From assembly GCF_014396785.1 (NCBI RefSeq), contig NZ_CP060718.1:2066501-2130500 (forward strand): DNA of 64,000 bases, in the 5' to 3' direction. Both the position numbers and the translations under genes were made by a program. This DNA is from Sphingomonas lutea (lineage in GTDB: Bacteria > Pseudomonadota > Alphaproteobacteria > Sphingomonadales > Sphingomonadaceae). The first letter of the stretch is position 1, and each line of letters begins with the position of its first letter. This document shows, one piece after another, positions 45,755 to 55,434 of the stretch. Under the pieces are notes generated by a model. It did no database searches and was not told where the DNA came from. It saw only the letters and a program-made list of their open reading frames with translations.

Positions 45755-47019
45755 ACCTGCGCATACCGTTAGACACGCATCGGAACGTAGTGGGGTCTTC
45801 TTTGCGGATCGCGTATCTGACGAACGCCTACCCGAAAATAAGCCACAGTTTCATTCGGAGGGAAATCACGGCCCTGGAACAGCTAGGGGTGGAGGTCGTG
45901 CGCATCTCCGTTCGTCCTACTGCCGAGATTCTGCCGGGCACTGCCGACGAGGCCGAACAGGCCCGCACGATTGCATTGCTGCATCCAAGCTCGCTGCTCT
46001 CACTGATATTCGCGATGTTGCGAGAGAGTGCAGCTTCGCCACGTCGGTTTGTCCGCGCTATGGTCAAAGCTTGGCGACTTGGGCAAGGGAGCTCTCCGGG
46101 ACTCCTTCGCCACCTCGTCTATTTCGCAGAGGCGTGCAAACTGTCTGGAATCCTGCGCGAAAGGCAGATTCCGCACGTACATGTGCACTTTGGAACGAAC
46201 CCCGCAACAGTCGCTCTCATTAGCTCGGCACTGACTGGCGTTACCTACAGCATGACTGTTCACGGACCGGACGAATTCGACGATCCGCGCGGATTACGGC
46301 TACCGGACAAGATCGCAGGAGGAGTACTTACCGCAGCCGTCTCTAGTTTTGGTCGCGGGCAGTTATTGCGCTGGGCAGAGCCGCAACATTGGGATCGCAT
46401 CCACGTTGTGCGGTGCGGTGTCGACGATGTCTTTCTGGAGCATGCCGCGAACCGCATGCCGGAAGGGAACAGGTTCGTTTGTGTCGCGCGGCTGAGCGCG
46501 CAGAAGGGGTTGCCACTCCTCGTCGAGGCAGCCGGGGTGGCCAAAGATGCGGGGGCTACATTCGAAATCCGCGTGATTGGCGACGGAGAACTTCGTTCCC
46601 TTATAGAGGCGATGGTTGCGGATCGAGGCGTTGCCGACTGCTTCACGCTCCTTGGCTGGCTGTCGGCTGAGGAAATACGGACCGAATTGATTCAGAGTCG
46701 CGCGTTCGTCCTGCCAAGTCTGGCGGAGGGGTTGCCGGTCGTTCTTATGGAGGCAATGGCGTTGCGCCGTCCTGTCATAGCGACGGCAATCGCAGGGATA
46801 CCGGAGTTGGTGGACCGAGAGTGCGGCTGGCTCGTCCCGGCGGGATCGGCGGAGGCACTGGCATCAGCGATGGCGCAAGCGCTCGACACGCCTTTGCATG
46901 AGTTAGCGAGGCTGGGCGAGGAAGGAAGGCGCCGCGTAGTGGAGCAACATGACGTACGCCGTAACACTGCCGAGCTGCTACAGCGATTGCGGCCGTGCCT
47001 GTCACTTGGTGACCAGTGA
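45751..47019 (+). CDS. Glycosyltransferase, GT4 family
   Basis: 422 residues with a complete GT-B pattern: RIAYLTNAYPKISHSFIRREI at the N-terminus, HVHFGTNPATVAL and MTVHGPDEF in the acceptor half, then FVCVARLSAQKGLPLLVEA and LPSLAEGLPVVLMEAMALRRPVIAT. It overlaps both neighbours by 4 bases (ATGA and GTGA), consistent with coupled translation. The sugar donor is unknown. Confidence 0.92.
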   Translation: MNLRIPLDTHRNVVGSSLRIAYLTNAYPKISHSFIRREITALEQLGVEVVRISVRPTAEILPGTADEAEQARTIALLHPSSLLSLIFAMLRESAASPRRFVRAMVKAWRLGQGSSPGLLRHLVYFAEACKLSGILRERQIPHVHVHFGTNPATVALISSALTGVTYSMTVHGPDEFDDPRGLRLPDKIAGGVLTAAVSSFGRGQLLRWAEPQHWDRIHVVRCGVDDVFLEHAANRMPEGNRFVCVARLSAQKGLPLLVEAAGVAKDAGATFEIRVIGDGELRSLIEAMVADRGVADCFTLLGWLSAEEIRTELIQSRAFVLPSLAEGLPVVLMEAMALRRPVIATAIAGIPELVDRECGWLVPAGSAEALASAMAQALDTPLHELARLGEEGRRRVVEQHDVRRNTAELLQRLRPCLSLGDQ

Positions 47020-48173
47020 TTGCAATCGCGGCCGTCGTTATTGCGTTACCCGGGTTCATCTTCGCCGTCGAATGCGTATTCGGGCTTCGTCCACTACGTC
47101 GTCCAGAGTTGCCGCTCGGCGACGTCCCCGCCTTCGCAGTGCTGGTTCCGGCGCATAATGAGGCGGCCGCCATCGCCGCTACGGTTGCTGCGCTGCGATC
47201 GCAGCTTCGCTCGGACGATCGACTTCTGGTCGTCGCCGACAATTGCAGTGACGCCACCGCTGATATTGCGCGTTTGGCGGGCGCTGACGTCGTCGAACGG
47301 CACGATCCTGCCCGGCGCGGCAAGGGCTACGCGCTCGCCTACGGACGCCAGGCCTTGGCGGTGGACGCGCCCCCGACGATCGTGATCATTGATGCTGATT
47401 GCCGCGTCGAACCTGGAGGCCTTGCGCGCCTGGCGGCTGAAGCGTTCTACGGTCAGACAGCGGTGCAGGCGGCCTACCTGTTAGAGCAGCCATCCCAGGC
47501 AGACGAACTCGTGGCTCTTTCTAGCTTCGCCTTTATGGTCCGAAACTTAGTTCGGCAACGTGGGCTCGCACGGCTAGGCGCGGCGGCGCTTCTGCAAGGC
47601 ACAGGCATGGCATTCCCTTGGCGGATCTTTTCCGCTGCCCCACTGGCAACAGATGACATCGTCGAGGACCTGAATCTTGGGATAGCTCTTCTTCACCAAG
47701 GACACCGAATTACTTGGATAGAAAACGCACGGGTCAACAGTCTTCCCGCAAGTCGAAAAGCAACTATCGCGCAGCGGACGCGCTGGGAGCACGGCTTTGT
47801 CGTATCGGCTCTCACCAGTGTACCACGTCTGCTGGTAACGGCCATCTTGCGACGGCGTTTGGACATGGCGTTGTTCGCGATAGATCTCCTCGTACCGCCG
47901 CTGGCCCTTTTTGCAATGCTCGCGGTTGCCGCTTGGGTTGCCGCGGGGCTGTTCGCCGTGACGGGCGGAACTGCTGCACCGCTCGCCGTTCTCACCTCCA
48001 GCCTGGTAGTTATGGTGACCGGTGTCCTCCTTGCGTGGGTCTCAGAAGGCCGGCGAGTGTTATCACTCAAGACGCTTGTGAAAGTGCCCGTCTACCTCCT
48101 TTGGAAGTTGCCGATTTACGCTCGCCTGCTTGTTCGAAGGCAGCATACGTGGGTCCGGACCGAGCGGGACTAA
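47016..48173 (+). CDS. Glycosyltransferase family 2, membrane-associated
   Basis: 385 residues from a GTG. An N-terminal helix is followed by a GT-A domain with VLVPAHNEAAAIAATVAAL, the metal-binding DADC, an EDLNLGIAL block and QRTRWEHG, close to the Q/R-x-x-R-W signature of processive or polyprenyl-linked GT2 enzymes. Three C-terminal helices follow. It ends the + strand glycan cassette that began at 38317. Confidence 0.88.
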   Translation: MIAIAAVVIALPGFIFAVECVFGLRPLRRPELPLGDVPAFAVLVPAHNEAAAIAATVAALRSQLRSDDRLLVVADNCSDATADIARLAGADVVERHDPARRGKGYALAYGRQALAVDAPPTIVIIDADCRVEPGGLARLAAEAFYGQTAVQAAYLLEQPSQADELVALSSFAFMVRNLVRQRGLARLGAAALLQGTGMAFPWRIFSAAPLATDDIVEDLNLGIALLHQGHRITWIENARVNSLPASRKATIAQRTRWEHGFVVSALTSVPRLLVTAILRRRLDMALFAIDLLVPPLALFAMLAVAAWVAAGLFAVTGGTAAPLAVLTSSLVVMVTGVLLAWVSEGRRVLSLKTLVKVPVYLLWKLPIYARLLVRRQHTWVRTERD

Positions 48174-48198
48174 GTGATCCCCGCTTACCGCGTACGAG

Positions 48199-50319
48199 CT
48201 ACTTCATTTCTGCTCGTGCGGCTTCGTAGATACAGTTCACAAGAGTCTCTCGGTTGGATGCAGGACTCCAGTTCAGGGCCAGACGAGTCGAGGTGCTGTC
48301 GTAGACTGCGCGGTGCGTACGGCAGCGCCAATCGTGCAAGCTTGGCCATCGACGATTGGGATGCCGAATGGCATTCTTGACCAACTCCTTCACGAGGTCG
48401 CCGATCCACCATCGCCATGGCGGCTGGTTCGCGACAGAAATCTTCGATCCAGAGCCTGCGCTTGCGGCTGCAATGTATTCACGAGCGCTCAGCAATGGGC
48501 AGCTCGTAATCAACACACACCTTCCCACGACATTCGGAGCCTCCAATGCCGCCGCCAAGGCATCGGCGACGTCATCTACCAGCACTAGGGGCAGCTTGTT
48601 TTCGCCATCCCCCCAGAATCGAACATTCGTCGCAGTGTCGAAATGCGCAACACCTACGTGAGCAACTGGTGCGCCCGAACCGATGACGATGCCGGGCCTT
48701 GCGATTATGAGCGGCAGTCCCCGTTTTACGGAGAGATCTTGGAGCAGTGATTCGCACCTTGCTTTCGATCGGGCGTAGAAGTTGCGCCTGTGCATTTTCG
48801 GATCGAGTGGCGTATCCGCGGTAATGCGAAGCTCTGAACTGTGGGACGCGTAAGAGTCGATCGTTCCAGTGTAGACGAAGCGCTTCACTCCGGCAGCGAT
48901 CGCAGCGTCCGCCAGTACCCCAGTTGGCTCGATATCATCGCGCTCGTAATCAGCCCAATTCTTCCCCTCGCACTTCGCTAGGTGATAAACCGTTTCAATA
49001 CCAACAAGTGCTGCTTTTGCGGTCGCGGGATCGCCGTGGGATCCTTCGTGAATCTCAATAGGAAGTCCGGCAAATGCGATGGCGGCCGAAGCACGACTGC
49101 GCGTAAGCACTCGCACTGACTGTCCTTTATCGACAAGCTTGGCTACTAGCTTGCGGCCGATAAACCCGGATCCGCCGACAACCAGCACTCGGGCCGGGTC
49201 GCGGATCTCGGGTACTGGTTCGGGCACGCAAATAGGCCCTGTACTTGGTGATCCCGTGTTCGATGCACGCGCAATCGCGTCGCAGAGTTCGATGACCTTC
49301 GCGCCAAACTCGCCGTCGTGCCGTGAATCCACTCCAGCGAGAGAATAGAATACAGAGATACTGCGGAGCATGCTCTCGTCGAAGGAGGTTGAGCCAGCGC
49401 GCTTTCCGATCGCAGCGCGAAATCGTCGAACCAGATCCTTTCGCGCGCCGGAACGAAGTTGCCTCGCAATGGACCTGGACATGGCGAGAGCATCAAAGAT
49501 CGGATTCGTACTTTGAGTACCCTCTATCCAGTGAATGTCGCGCCCGAAATCCACCTGCGCGCTGCCTCCCGCCCCCCGCAAACGAAGGTAACGATCGGGC
49601 TGCCCGGGCCTGGTGGATATCGACAGTGTGAAGGTCCCTGAGGAGCTCCGCCCGTGGATGTTCCAGCTACGATAGACCGTTTGTCCCGTTGCAAGCTGAA
49701 GTGAGTCCCCAGCCGAAGCTCCTGTGACTTCCACATCGCCCATTATGTCTAAGACAAACGCGGCAATGTGCGGTCCGAGTTCGTAGATTAGATTCGCCGG
49801 TGCGCTCAGCATCCACGCGTTGGCAGGGCCGTTACGTATTTGAGGGAGCTCGTAGAGCCAACTGCAGGATAGATGGTCAATTCGCCCGAGAGCGCCATCC
49901 AAAACGAAGGACCTGACCTCTTCATAGCCCGGTAAGAAGAGGAAGTTGTGATTGACACCGATCCGGCACCCTTGTTCGGCTGCGAAGGACGCCAGTCGAC
50001 GGCATTCGTCCCCGGACAGGCCCATGGGCTTCTCCAGGAATACTGACTTTCCGGCGCGCAGCATGGCCTCAGCAACCGCAATGTGCGACGATGGCGGCAC
50101 GAGAACGTGGACAACATCGCATTCGGATTGGGCGAGTTGCTCCACGCTCGAATAGGCTCGTTCGAATCCGAACCGATGAGCGGCCAGCCGTGCCCGACTC
50201 TCGGAGATGTCAGCGACTGCGTGAAGGACGGTTTGTTCCAGCTCCGACACCGCAGCGACATGCGATTTAAGTATATAGCCGGCACCGATCATGCCGACTT
50301 TGATCGATCTAGAACTCAT
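48199..50319 (-). CDS. Fusion of Gfo/Idh/MocA oxidoreductase and NAD-dependent epimerase (SDR)
   Basis: 706 residues. The N-terminal half (1-345) is a Gfo/Idh/MocA enzyme: VGMIGAGYILKSH, EKPMG at 96-100 and an ELGPH segment at 180-184. The C-terminal half (about 375-706) is an extended short-chain dehydrogenase with GGSGFIG (382-388), a YTGTIDSYAS strand and the YxxxK pair Y515/K519. Both parts bind NAD(P). One chain could carry out two steps on a nucleotide sugar, such as oxidation then epimerisation. The substrate is unknown. Confidence 0.88.
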   Translation of the reverse strand: MSSRSIKVGMIGAGYILKSHVAAVSELEQTVLHAVADISESRARLAAHRFGFERAYSSVEQLAQSECDVVHVLVPPSSHIAVAEAMLRAGKSVFLEKPMGLSGDECRRLASFAAEQGCRIGVNHNFLFLPGYEEVRSFVLDGALGRIDHLSCSWLYELPQIRNGPANAWMLSAPANLIYELGPHIAAFVLDIMGDVEVTGASAGDSLQLATGQTVYRSWNIHGRSSSGTFTLSISTRPGQPDRYLRLRGAGGSAQVDFGRDIHWIEGTQSTNPIFDALAMSRSIARQLRSGARKDLVRRFRAAIGKRAGSTSFDESMLRSISVFYSLAGVDSRHDGEFGAKVIELCDAIARASNTGSPSTGPICVPEPVPEIRDPARVLVVGGSGFIGRKLVAKLVDKGQSVRVLTRSRASAAIAFAGLPIEIHEGSHGDPATAKAALVGIETVYHLAKCEGKNWADYERDDIEPTGVLADAAIAAGVKRFVYTGTIDSYASHSSELRITADTPLDPKMHRRNFYARSKARCESLLQDLSVKRGLPLIIARPGIVIGSGAPVAHVGVAHFDTATNVRFWGDGENKLPLVLVDDVADALAAALEAPNVVGRCVLITSCPLLSAREYIAAASAGSGSKISVANQPPWRWWIGDLVKELVKNAIRHPNRRWPSLHDWRCRTHRAVYDSTSTRLALNWSPASNRETLVNCIYEAARAEMK

Positions 50320-51338
50320 GATGGTCGTTTGTACTCGATCAGCGTGAACGTGCCTGATCGTGAGTTCAGAGCAAAACGAAGAACACCGACCAAGTTCGCG
50401 AACTTGCTTAGCACCATGTAGGCTGCGGCTATCGTGGAGTCCCCTCTGGAAAGGCCCATTCGCCGATAGTGTGCTCCTACGCGATAGCTAAGATACAAGT
50501 AAGAGCCGAGGAGGAGCAGCCAAACCGGGCCGATAACAACAGTCAAGCCCAGCGTCAGCAGCGGGACGACAAGCCCCCAGAACAGGGTGCTGCCAAGTTC
50601 CCGCCGACAATCGCGTAAGTCTGACTGCCCGTGTAGGGCATACCGATGAGCGATGGAGTGCCCGGCTCGTACCGACCGTTTCCACCATTGAGCGAAGCGG
50701 AGAACGTCCGCATCGTGAACCGCCATCGGAAAGTCGATCTTCTCAACGTAGTAGCCTGCTAGTGCCAGCCGCACGCCCAGCTCGGAATCCTCGCCGGCAA
50801 TCAGATCTGTGTTGAAACAACCCACCGAGCGAACGGCAGCAATGTTGACGGCCATGATTCCGCCCAGCTCACCAAAGTTTGTGATTCTGCCCGCGCTAGA
50901 TTGCCATTCGTAGCTGCATAGGAGGTTATAAGGTGACTTCTCCGGGTGCTTCTCCGCGAGATGACCCACAACTATCGCGACTTCAGGCGATTGCTCCAGT
51001 GCCGCCGATGCCGCGCGGGCGAAGCCGGGGTTCAACTCGCAATCTCCGTCGAGGAAAATGACGTAATCAAGCTCTGGCCATCTCTGCAGCGCCTCGTCGA
51101 GGCCTTCATTGCGGGCCCTTGCGGCTGAGAATGGCCTGCAGGCGTCAAGACTGACAATCGGTAGGGAAAGCTGATGTGCGCGTCGCAGGCTGCCATCCGT
51201 GGAACCCGAATCCACGTAGACAGTCGGCAAGCCGGTGACACGAGCCGAATGGAGACTTCCATTCAGCCGTCGGCCTTCGTTTCGTCCGATAACGACAATC
51301 GCTGTCTTACTTGAGACCGTCACTTGCGACTCATCCAT
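50316..51338 (-). CDS. Glycosyltransferase family 2
   Basis: 340 residues. A GT-A domain with AIVVIGRNEGRRL, VYVDSGSTDGS, the DxD-type FLDGDCEL and an AGEDSELGVRL acceptor block is followed by C-terminal hydrophobic helices (LFWGLVVPLLTLGLTVVIGPVWLLLLGSYL). It starts 19 bases inside the end of the adjacent GT2 gene and overlaps the fusion gene by 4 bases, so the four minus-strand genes from 53189 down form one operon. Confidence 0.9.
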   Translation of the reverse strand: MDESQVTVSSKTAIVVIGRNEGRRLNGSLHSARVTGLPTVYVDSGSTDGSLRRAHQLSLPIVSLDACRPFSAARARNEGLDEALQRWPELDYVIFLDGDCELNPGFARAASAALEQSPEVAIVVGHLAEKHPEKSPYNLLCSYEWQSSAGRITNFGELGGIMAVNIAAVRSVGCFNTDLIAGEDSELGVRLALAGYYVEKIDFPMAVHDADVLRFAQWWKRSVRAGHSIAHRYALHGQSDLRDCRRELGSTLFWGLVVPLLTLGLTVVIGPVWLLLLGSYLYLSYRVGAHYRRMGLSRGDSTIAAAYMVLSKFANLVGVLRFALNSRSGTFTLIEYKRPS

Positions 51339-52381
51339 GCTGGAATTTCGCTACGTGGCTCGTCCCATCGAGTTGATTCACTTGGCACATCGCGGCGCCA
51401 GGGGATGACCAGCCGCAGTTCATCCCACAACTCTCTCTTAACCGAGCCGCCCCGCGTCAGTCCAAACACTCTCCGCACGGTCCATGCAACGTACCCCATG
51501 AGCCACAGGCAGGCTGCAGCGGCTGCGGCTGCCCGGCCGCGCGTCAGTGAAAAGAAGCGACGACGCGATTCGTACCAATACGCGGGACGCCGGGGCCTGC
51601 TCGAACCGGAAGTAGCAGCGTTCTGCAGCCCAGTTGCGGCGCCACCGATATGCCGCACGCGACTCCGCGGCACATGACGGATCATCCAACCGGCCCGTCG
51701 CAGTCTCCACATCAGCTCCACTTCCTCATGATAGAGGAAGAATCCATCATCAAAGAGCCCAACCTGGCGCAGCGCCTCAGTTCGGAACATCACGCTCGCG
51801 CCTGTAACCCAGTCAGCGTCAACGCTGTCGCTTGCGGGCGGCAGTGCGACGGGCGGGATGGACAAAAGCCGATCGATGATGCCGGTCTGAGCGCCGCGGG
51901 AAAATTCACCTAGCAGCGTCGGAAATGTGAATGCGCTTCCTTCAAGCTCACCGGTGTCGCTCAATAACTGGCTTCCGCTAGCGCCAGCTAAAGGGTGCGC
52001 CAGTAGATCGTCTAAAAGGGCCTTCACCGCGCCCACTTCGATTTCCGCGTCGGGATTGAGCAGGTGGATGAAGTCAGGCGGCTCCTCATCTTTCAGTAAC
52101 CTGAGGATTGCTTGATTGTTCGCCCAGCCAAAGCCGCCGTTGAGTTCGAGCGGGACGACGGTCACCCATGAAGTCCAGACACGCTCGGCAACGAAGGCGG
52201 TCAGCCTGTCGGCTGATCCATCCGCTGAACCGCCGTCAACTACTAGTGCCTTGAGCTTGGGTAGGAGGGCGCGCTCTGGCGCAAGCGCCTCAAGGCACCG
52301 GATCGCGAGATCAGACGTCCGGTAATTTACCGTTACGACGGCGATCCGGATTTGGTCCGCAGGTGCTGACAACCGTGCCAC
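51320..52381 (-). CDS. Glycosyltransferase family 2 (rhamnosyltransferase-like)
   Basis: 353 residues from a GTG at 52381, 4 bases after the wecG-like stop; longer frames reach into that gene and look false. Motifs are RIAVVTVNYRTSDLAIRCLEAL, LVVDGGSADGS, LELNGGFGWANNQAIL, HLLNPDAEI and FDDGFFLYHEEVELMWRLRRAGW, the pattern of WbbL/RfbN-like rhamnosyltransferases. Specificity is inferred only from similarity of motif order. Confidence 0.88.
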   Translation of the reverse strand: MARLSAPADQIRIAVVTVNYRTSDLAIRCLEALAPERALLPKLKALVVDGGSADGSADRLTAFVAERVWTSWVTVVPLELNGGFGWANNQAILRLLKDEEPPDFIHLLNPDAEIEVGAVKALLDDLLAHPLAGASGSQLLSDTGELEGSAFTFPTLLGEFSRGAQTGIIDRLLSIPPVALPPASDSVDADWVTGASVMFRTEALRQVGLFDDGFFLYHEEVELMWRLRRAGWMIRHVPRSRVRHIGGAATGLQNAATSGSSRPRRPAYWYESRRRFFSLTRGRAAAAAAACLWLMGYVAWTVRRVFGLTRGGSVKRELWDELRLVIPWRRDVPSESTRWDEPRSEIPAWMSRK

Positions 52382-52385
52382 CAGC

Positions 52386-53189
52386 TCAGACCACCCGTGC
52401 GCCGCCGCTACGGATATCGGTGCCCACTGCAAACAGGAAATTGAACGAGTGCACGAAGTATCGTTTGAACAGCCGCCGCGGTTCGCTGCCGACGCGCCAT
52501 AGCCATTCAAAGCCTGCGCGCCGCATCCATTGCGGTGCGCGGCGCTTCAGCCCGGTGACGAATTCGACCGCGGCTCCGATACACAACACGTTTACATCGC
52601 CCAAGCGCTCCTGGTGCGCATGCGCCCAGATTTCCGACTTCGGTGCTCCGACGGCGAGAATCAGATGCGTTGCTCGAAATCCGCGAATGCTGTCGGCCAT
52701 TGAGGTACTGAGGGCCGCGTCCTGCTCGAAGCCGAAGGGGGGAATGTGGAATTGCACCTCCGCATCGTTGAAGCCGCGATTCAAGAGTAAACGCCTCATC
52801 TCGGCTGCAACTTCGGCCGAACTGACGACAAACGACAGCCGGTGGAGCTTAGGCTCGAGCAGCGGAAAGAGTTCCTCGAAGAGGTCCGCGCCTGGCACTC
52901 GGCTTGGCACGGGCACGCCCACCAGTCGAGCATACGTGTAAACTGGCGCGCCATCGATCGTCACTCGCCAAGCGGAAGCATAGGCTGCCCGGAAGTTCGG
53001 ATTAGAACGAAGATTGACGACATGGTCGAGATTCATCGTCGCAATCAGCCTGGCGCCGCAGCCCGGTTGCACAGATGCGAGAAGTTCCTTGATCAACTCC
53101 GCCGCAGTCACCGGCGAGACGTCGACGCCGAACAGTCGCCGGCGATAACTCTCCTGCCTTCCTGCCGGTGCGCCCCGCAGCCCCTCCAT
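52386..53189 (-). CDS. WecG/TagA/CpsF-family glycosyltransferase (GT26)
   Basis: 267 residues with the family pattern LFGVDVSPVTAAELIKELL, LIATMNLDHVVNLRSNPNFRAAY, DGAPVYTYARLVGVPVPSRVPGADLF, HLILAVGAPKSEIW and GAAVEFVTGLKRRAPQWMRRAGFEWLWR. Such enzymes add ManNAcA or a similar sugar to a lipid-linked intermediate, usually as the second sugar. It is the first gene of the minus-strand operon and divergent from the oxygenase gene. Confidence 0.93.
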   Translation of the reverse strand: MEGLRGAPAGRQESYRRRLFGVDVSPVTAAELIKELLASVQPGCGARLIATMNLDHVVNLRSNPNFRAAYASAWRVTIDGAPVYTYARLVGVPVPSRVPGADLFEELFPLLEPKLHRLSFVVSSAEVAAEMRRLLLNRGFNDAEVQFHIPPFGFEQDAALSTSMADSIRGFRATHLILAVGAPKSEIWAHAHQERLGDVNVLCIGAAVEFVTGLKRRAPQWMRRAGFEWLWRVGSEPRRLFKRYFVHSFNFLFAVGTDIRSGGARVV

Positions 53190-53373
53190 TCGCTGATCCC
53201 CGTGTCTTCGCTCTTCGCGCCCGTGCTTCGTATAGTAGAGTTGCGCGCATCCTCGGAGGGTATGACCTCAAATGAGCGAGCCCGCCCGTCGGTCCGTCCG
53301 ATCCTTGTTCACTAGGCGGATTTCGCTTGTCAATCTGTTAAATGGATGAAAAGCATAGATCTTTAATGGGTGG

Positions 53374-54219
53374 GTGGGGGCCCGTGTGCTCAATCTGCAT
53401 TCTTTTGATGGATACCTTGCGTTCAAGGAGGATGAGAGCCGTAAGGCCGGCCGGGCGCTTGCCGACGACTATCGAAATGCCTCGCCCTTCCCCCACGTCG
53501 TAATCGACGACTTTCTGGACGCCGACGTCCTGCGCGCAGTGGCAAGCGCATACCCTTCGACCGTGGATCGGAAGCATTTCGACCGGGAACAGGAACGACT
53601 GAAGTACCAATTCCATGCTGACGAGGCGGAAAGCGGCATCGTCCGCAACCTCCTAGCTGAGTTGAATGGACGAGCTTTCCTCGGTTTTCTTGAAGAGATG
53701 ACCGGCATCAGGGGCCTCATCTCTGATCCGTACCTAGTTGGCGGGGGACTTCATCTGACCCGCCGAGGCGGACACCTAGGAGTGCATGCAGACTTCAACG
53801 TCCATGAGCCGATGAAGGTGGAGCGCCGGCTTAATCTCCTCATCTACCTCAACGACGATTGGGATCAGGCGTACGGTGGCGCGCTGGAACTGTGGGATCG
53901 CGCAATGCAGCGTTGCGAAAAAAAGGTCGATCCCGTCTTAGGCAGAGCCGTCATATTCAGCACCAACCTAGACAGCTATCATGGCCATCCCGATCCCCTA
54001 GACTGTCCGCCGGAGCGCGATCGGCGTTCAATTGCAACTTACTATTATACAGCCCTCCCAGTGCAACCCGATGAGGTGCGAAAGCGGACGACCACCTTCC
54101 AAGTCCGACCTGGAACAAAGGATCGAGTTGATTGGAAGGTGAAATTCGATCATGTAATCTCCGACTGGGTACCGCCGCGGCTGCAGCGATACGGACGTAG
54201 GCTGAACCCGTTCCGATGA
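53374..54219 (+). CDS. 2-oxoglutarate/Fe(II)-dependent oxygenase (prolyl-4-hydroxylase-like)
   Basis: 281 residues. The iron triad is seen as H138-x-D140 (HLGVHADFN) with a distal His in SYHGHPDPL (203 or 205), and an Arg-rich RDRRSI segment that could hold 2-oxoglutarate. Polysaccharide loci carry such proteins as possible glycan or protein hydroxylases. The start is a GTG at 53374 or 53386, both after a G-rich site. It overlaps the acyltransferase by 4 bases. Substrate unknown. Confidence 0.83.
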   Translation: MGARVLNLHSFDGYLAFKEDESRKAGRALADDYRNASPFPHVVIDDFLDADVLRAVASAYPSTVDRKHFDREQERLKYQFHADEAESGIVRNLLAELNGRAFLGFLEEMTGIRGLISDPYLVGGGLHLTRRGGHLGVHADFNVHEPMKVERRLNLLIYLNDDWDQAYGGALELWDRAMQRCEKKVDPVLGRAVIFSTNLDSYHGHPDPLDCPPERDRRSIATYYYTALPVQPDEVRKRTTTFQVRPGTKDRVDWKVKFDHVISDWVPPRLQRYGRRLNPFR

Positions 54220-55406
54220 TTTACGTCCGCGGGGTGTCACAAAAACGCTGCGCAACGCCTCACCACGCTATCGCCGCGGGGGCGGGATCGAAAGATCGTG
54301 AGACATTAAGAGCGCACATTGTGCTTCGCGGCGTGGCTTCTTTACTTGTCGTGTTCTACCACCTGAAGTTCGGCGCCAATCAAAGGCTGCACTTTGAAAC
54401 CGTTACCTCCTTCTTTGATCGTGGATACCTCTGGGTGGATTTCTTTTTTATACTTAGCGGCTTTGTCATGAGTCATGTTTACGTCGTTAACGAAAGGGCG
54501 CTGACGCGAGCAGATTTGCGGTCGTATTTCGCTGCCAGAATCGCTAGGATTGTTCCACTCCATATCTTTTTACTTCTTGCGCTTCTCGTCTTCTTTATGA
54601 TGAAGTCAGTGGCACAAGGCGCGGTCGACGAACATCTGCAACCGCCTGGCTTAGGTAGTTTGTTGCTAACTGTTCCGCTCTTGCATTTGTGGCCCATCGT
54701 GGACTCGATGCCAAGATGGAACATACCTAGCTGGTCTATCAGTGCAGAGATGCATGCTTACCTGCTATTTCCGGCGATCGTCTGGTGCTTGTCTAAGGCC
54801 GCAGCTTTAACCAATTTTGCAATTTTGACCGCAGCTTGTGCATTTTACCTTTTGATAGGCTTTCAGGCGGGGAGCCTGGATCTTACAAGCGGAACTGCGC
54901 TCTTGAGGTGTTTCGCGGGCTTCTTGCTTGGCATTCTATGCTTCAACTACCGGAGGTATTTAGCCGCACTAGATTCCTTACAGCTATCCTTGGTGCAAGT
55001 CGGAGCCGCGATGGCACTCTGCCTTGTACTCGCGTTCGAGGTCCCAGATGTTCTCTTTATTCCGCCGGCATTGCTTCTAGTCGCAGCAACTGCGACGGAT
55101 AGGGGTGCGGTTTGTTCCTTGCTGATCGGACGTGCAGGAATGCGCTTAGGCGACCTGTCATACGGCATCTATCTCGTCCACGTGCCCATCCTTACGGTAG
55201 CTGCGCTGATCTGGCCAAAGATTCTCAATATTGCAGGGCTCTCAGATCCTTCAATTATCCGGTCATTGTGGATAACGCTGATTATCGCCGCAGTTTTGGT
55301 GACTGCCGAAGTTCTAAACCGCTACATTGAACTTCCCGCTCGGCGAGCCGTCCGTGCCCAACTATCTGGACACCACCGAGTTTTGCGAGCAGCGCCAGGT
55401 TCTTAG
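54216..55406 (+). CDS. Acyltransferase 3-family (OafA/NolL-like) membrane protein
   Basis: 396 residues with about ten helices. The catalytic-type start is HIVLRGVASLLVVFYHLKFG, and WVDFFFILSGFVMSHVY follows; RIVPLHIFLL and SYGIYLVHVPILTV are further family marks. Such proteins add acetyl or other acyl groups to sugars during polymer synthesis. The partner oxygenase gene upstream may modify the same repeat unit. Its end is 28 bases from the convergent glycosidase-like gene. Confidence 0.9.
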   Translation: MIYVRGVSQKRCATPHHAIAAGAGSKDRETLRAHIVLRGVASLLVVFYHLKFGANQRLHFETVTSFFDRGYLWVDFFFILSGFVMSHVYVVNERALTRADLRSYFAARIARIVPLHIFLLLALLVFFMMKSVAQGAVDEHLQPPGLGSLLLTVPLLHLWPIVDSMPRWNIPSWSISAEMHAYLLFPAIVWCLSKAAALTNFAILTAACAFYLLIGFQAGSLDLTSGTALLRCFAGFLLGILCFNYRRYLAALDSLQLSLVQVGAAMALCLVLAFEVPDVLFIPPALLLVAATATDRGAVCSLLIGRAGMRLGDLSYGIYLVHVPILTVAALIWPKILNIAGLSDPSIIRSLWITLIIAAVLVTAEVLNRYIELPARRAVRAQLSGHHRVLRAAPGS

Positions 55407-55434
55407 TCCTTGAATTCGCCTCTGCCGGATCGGC

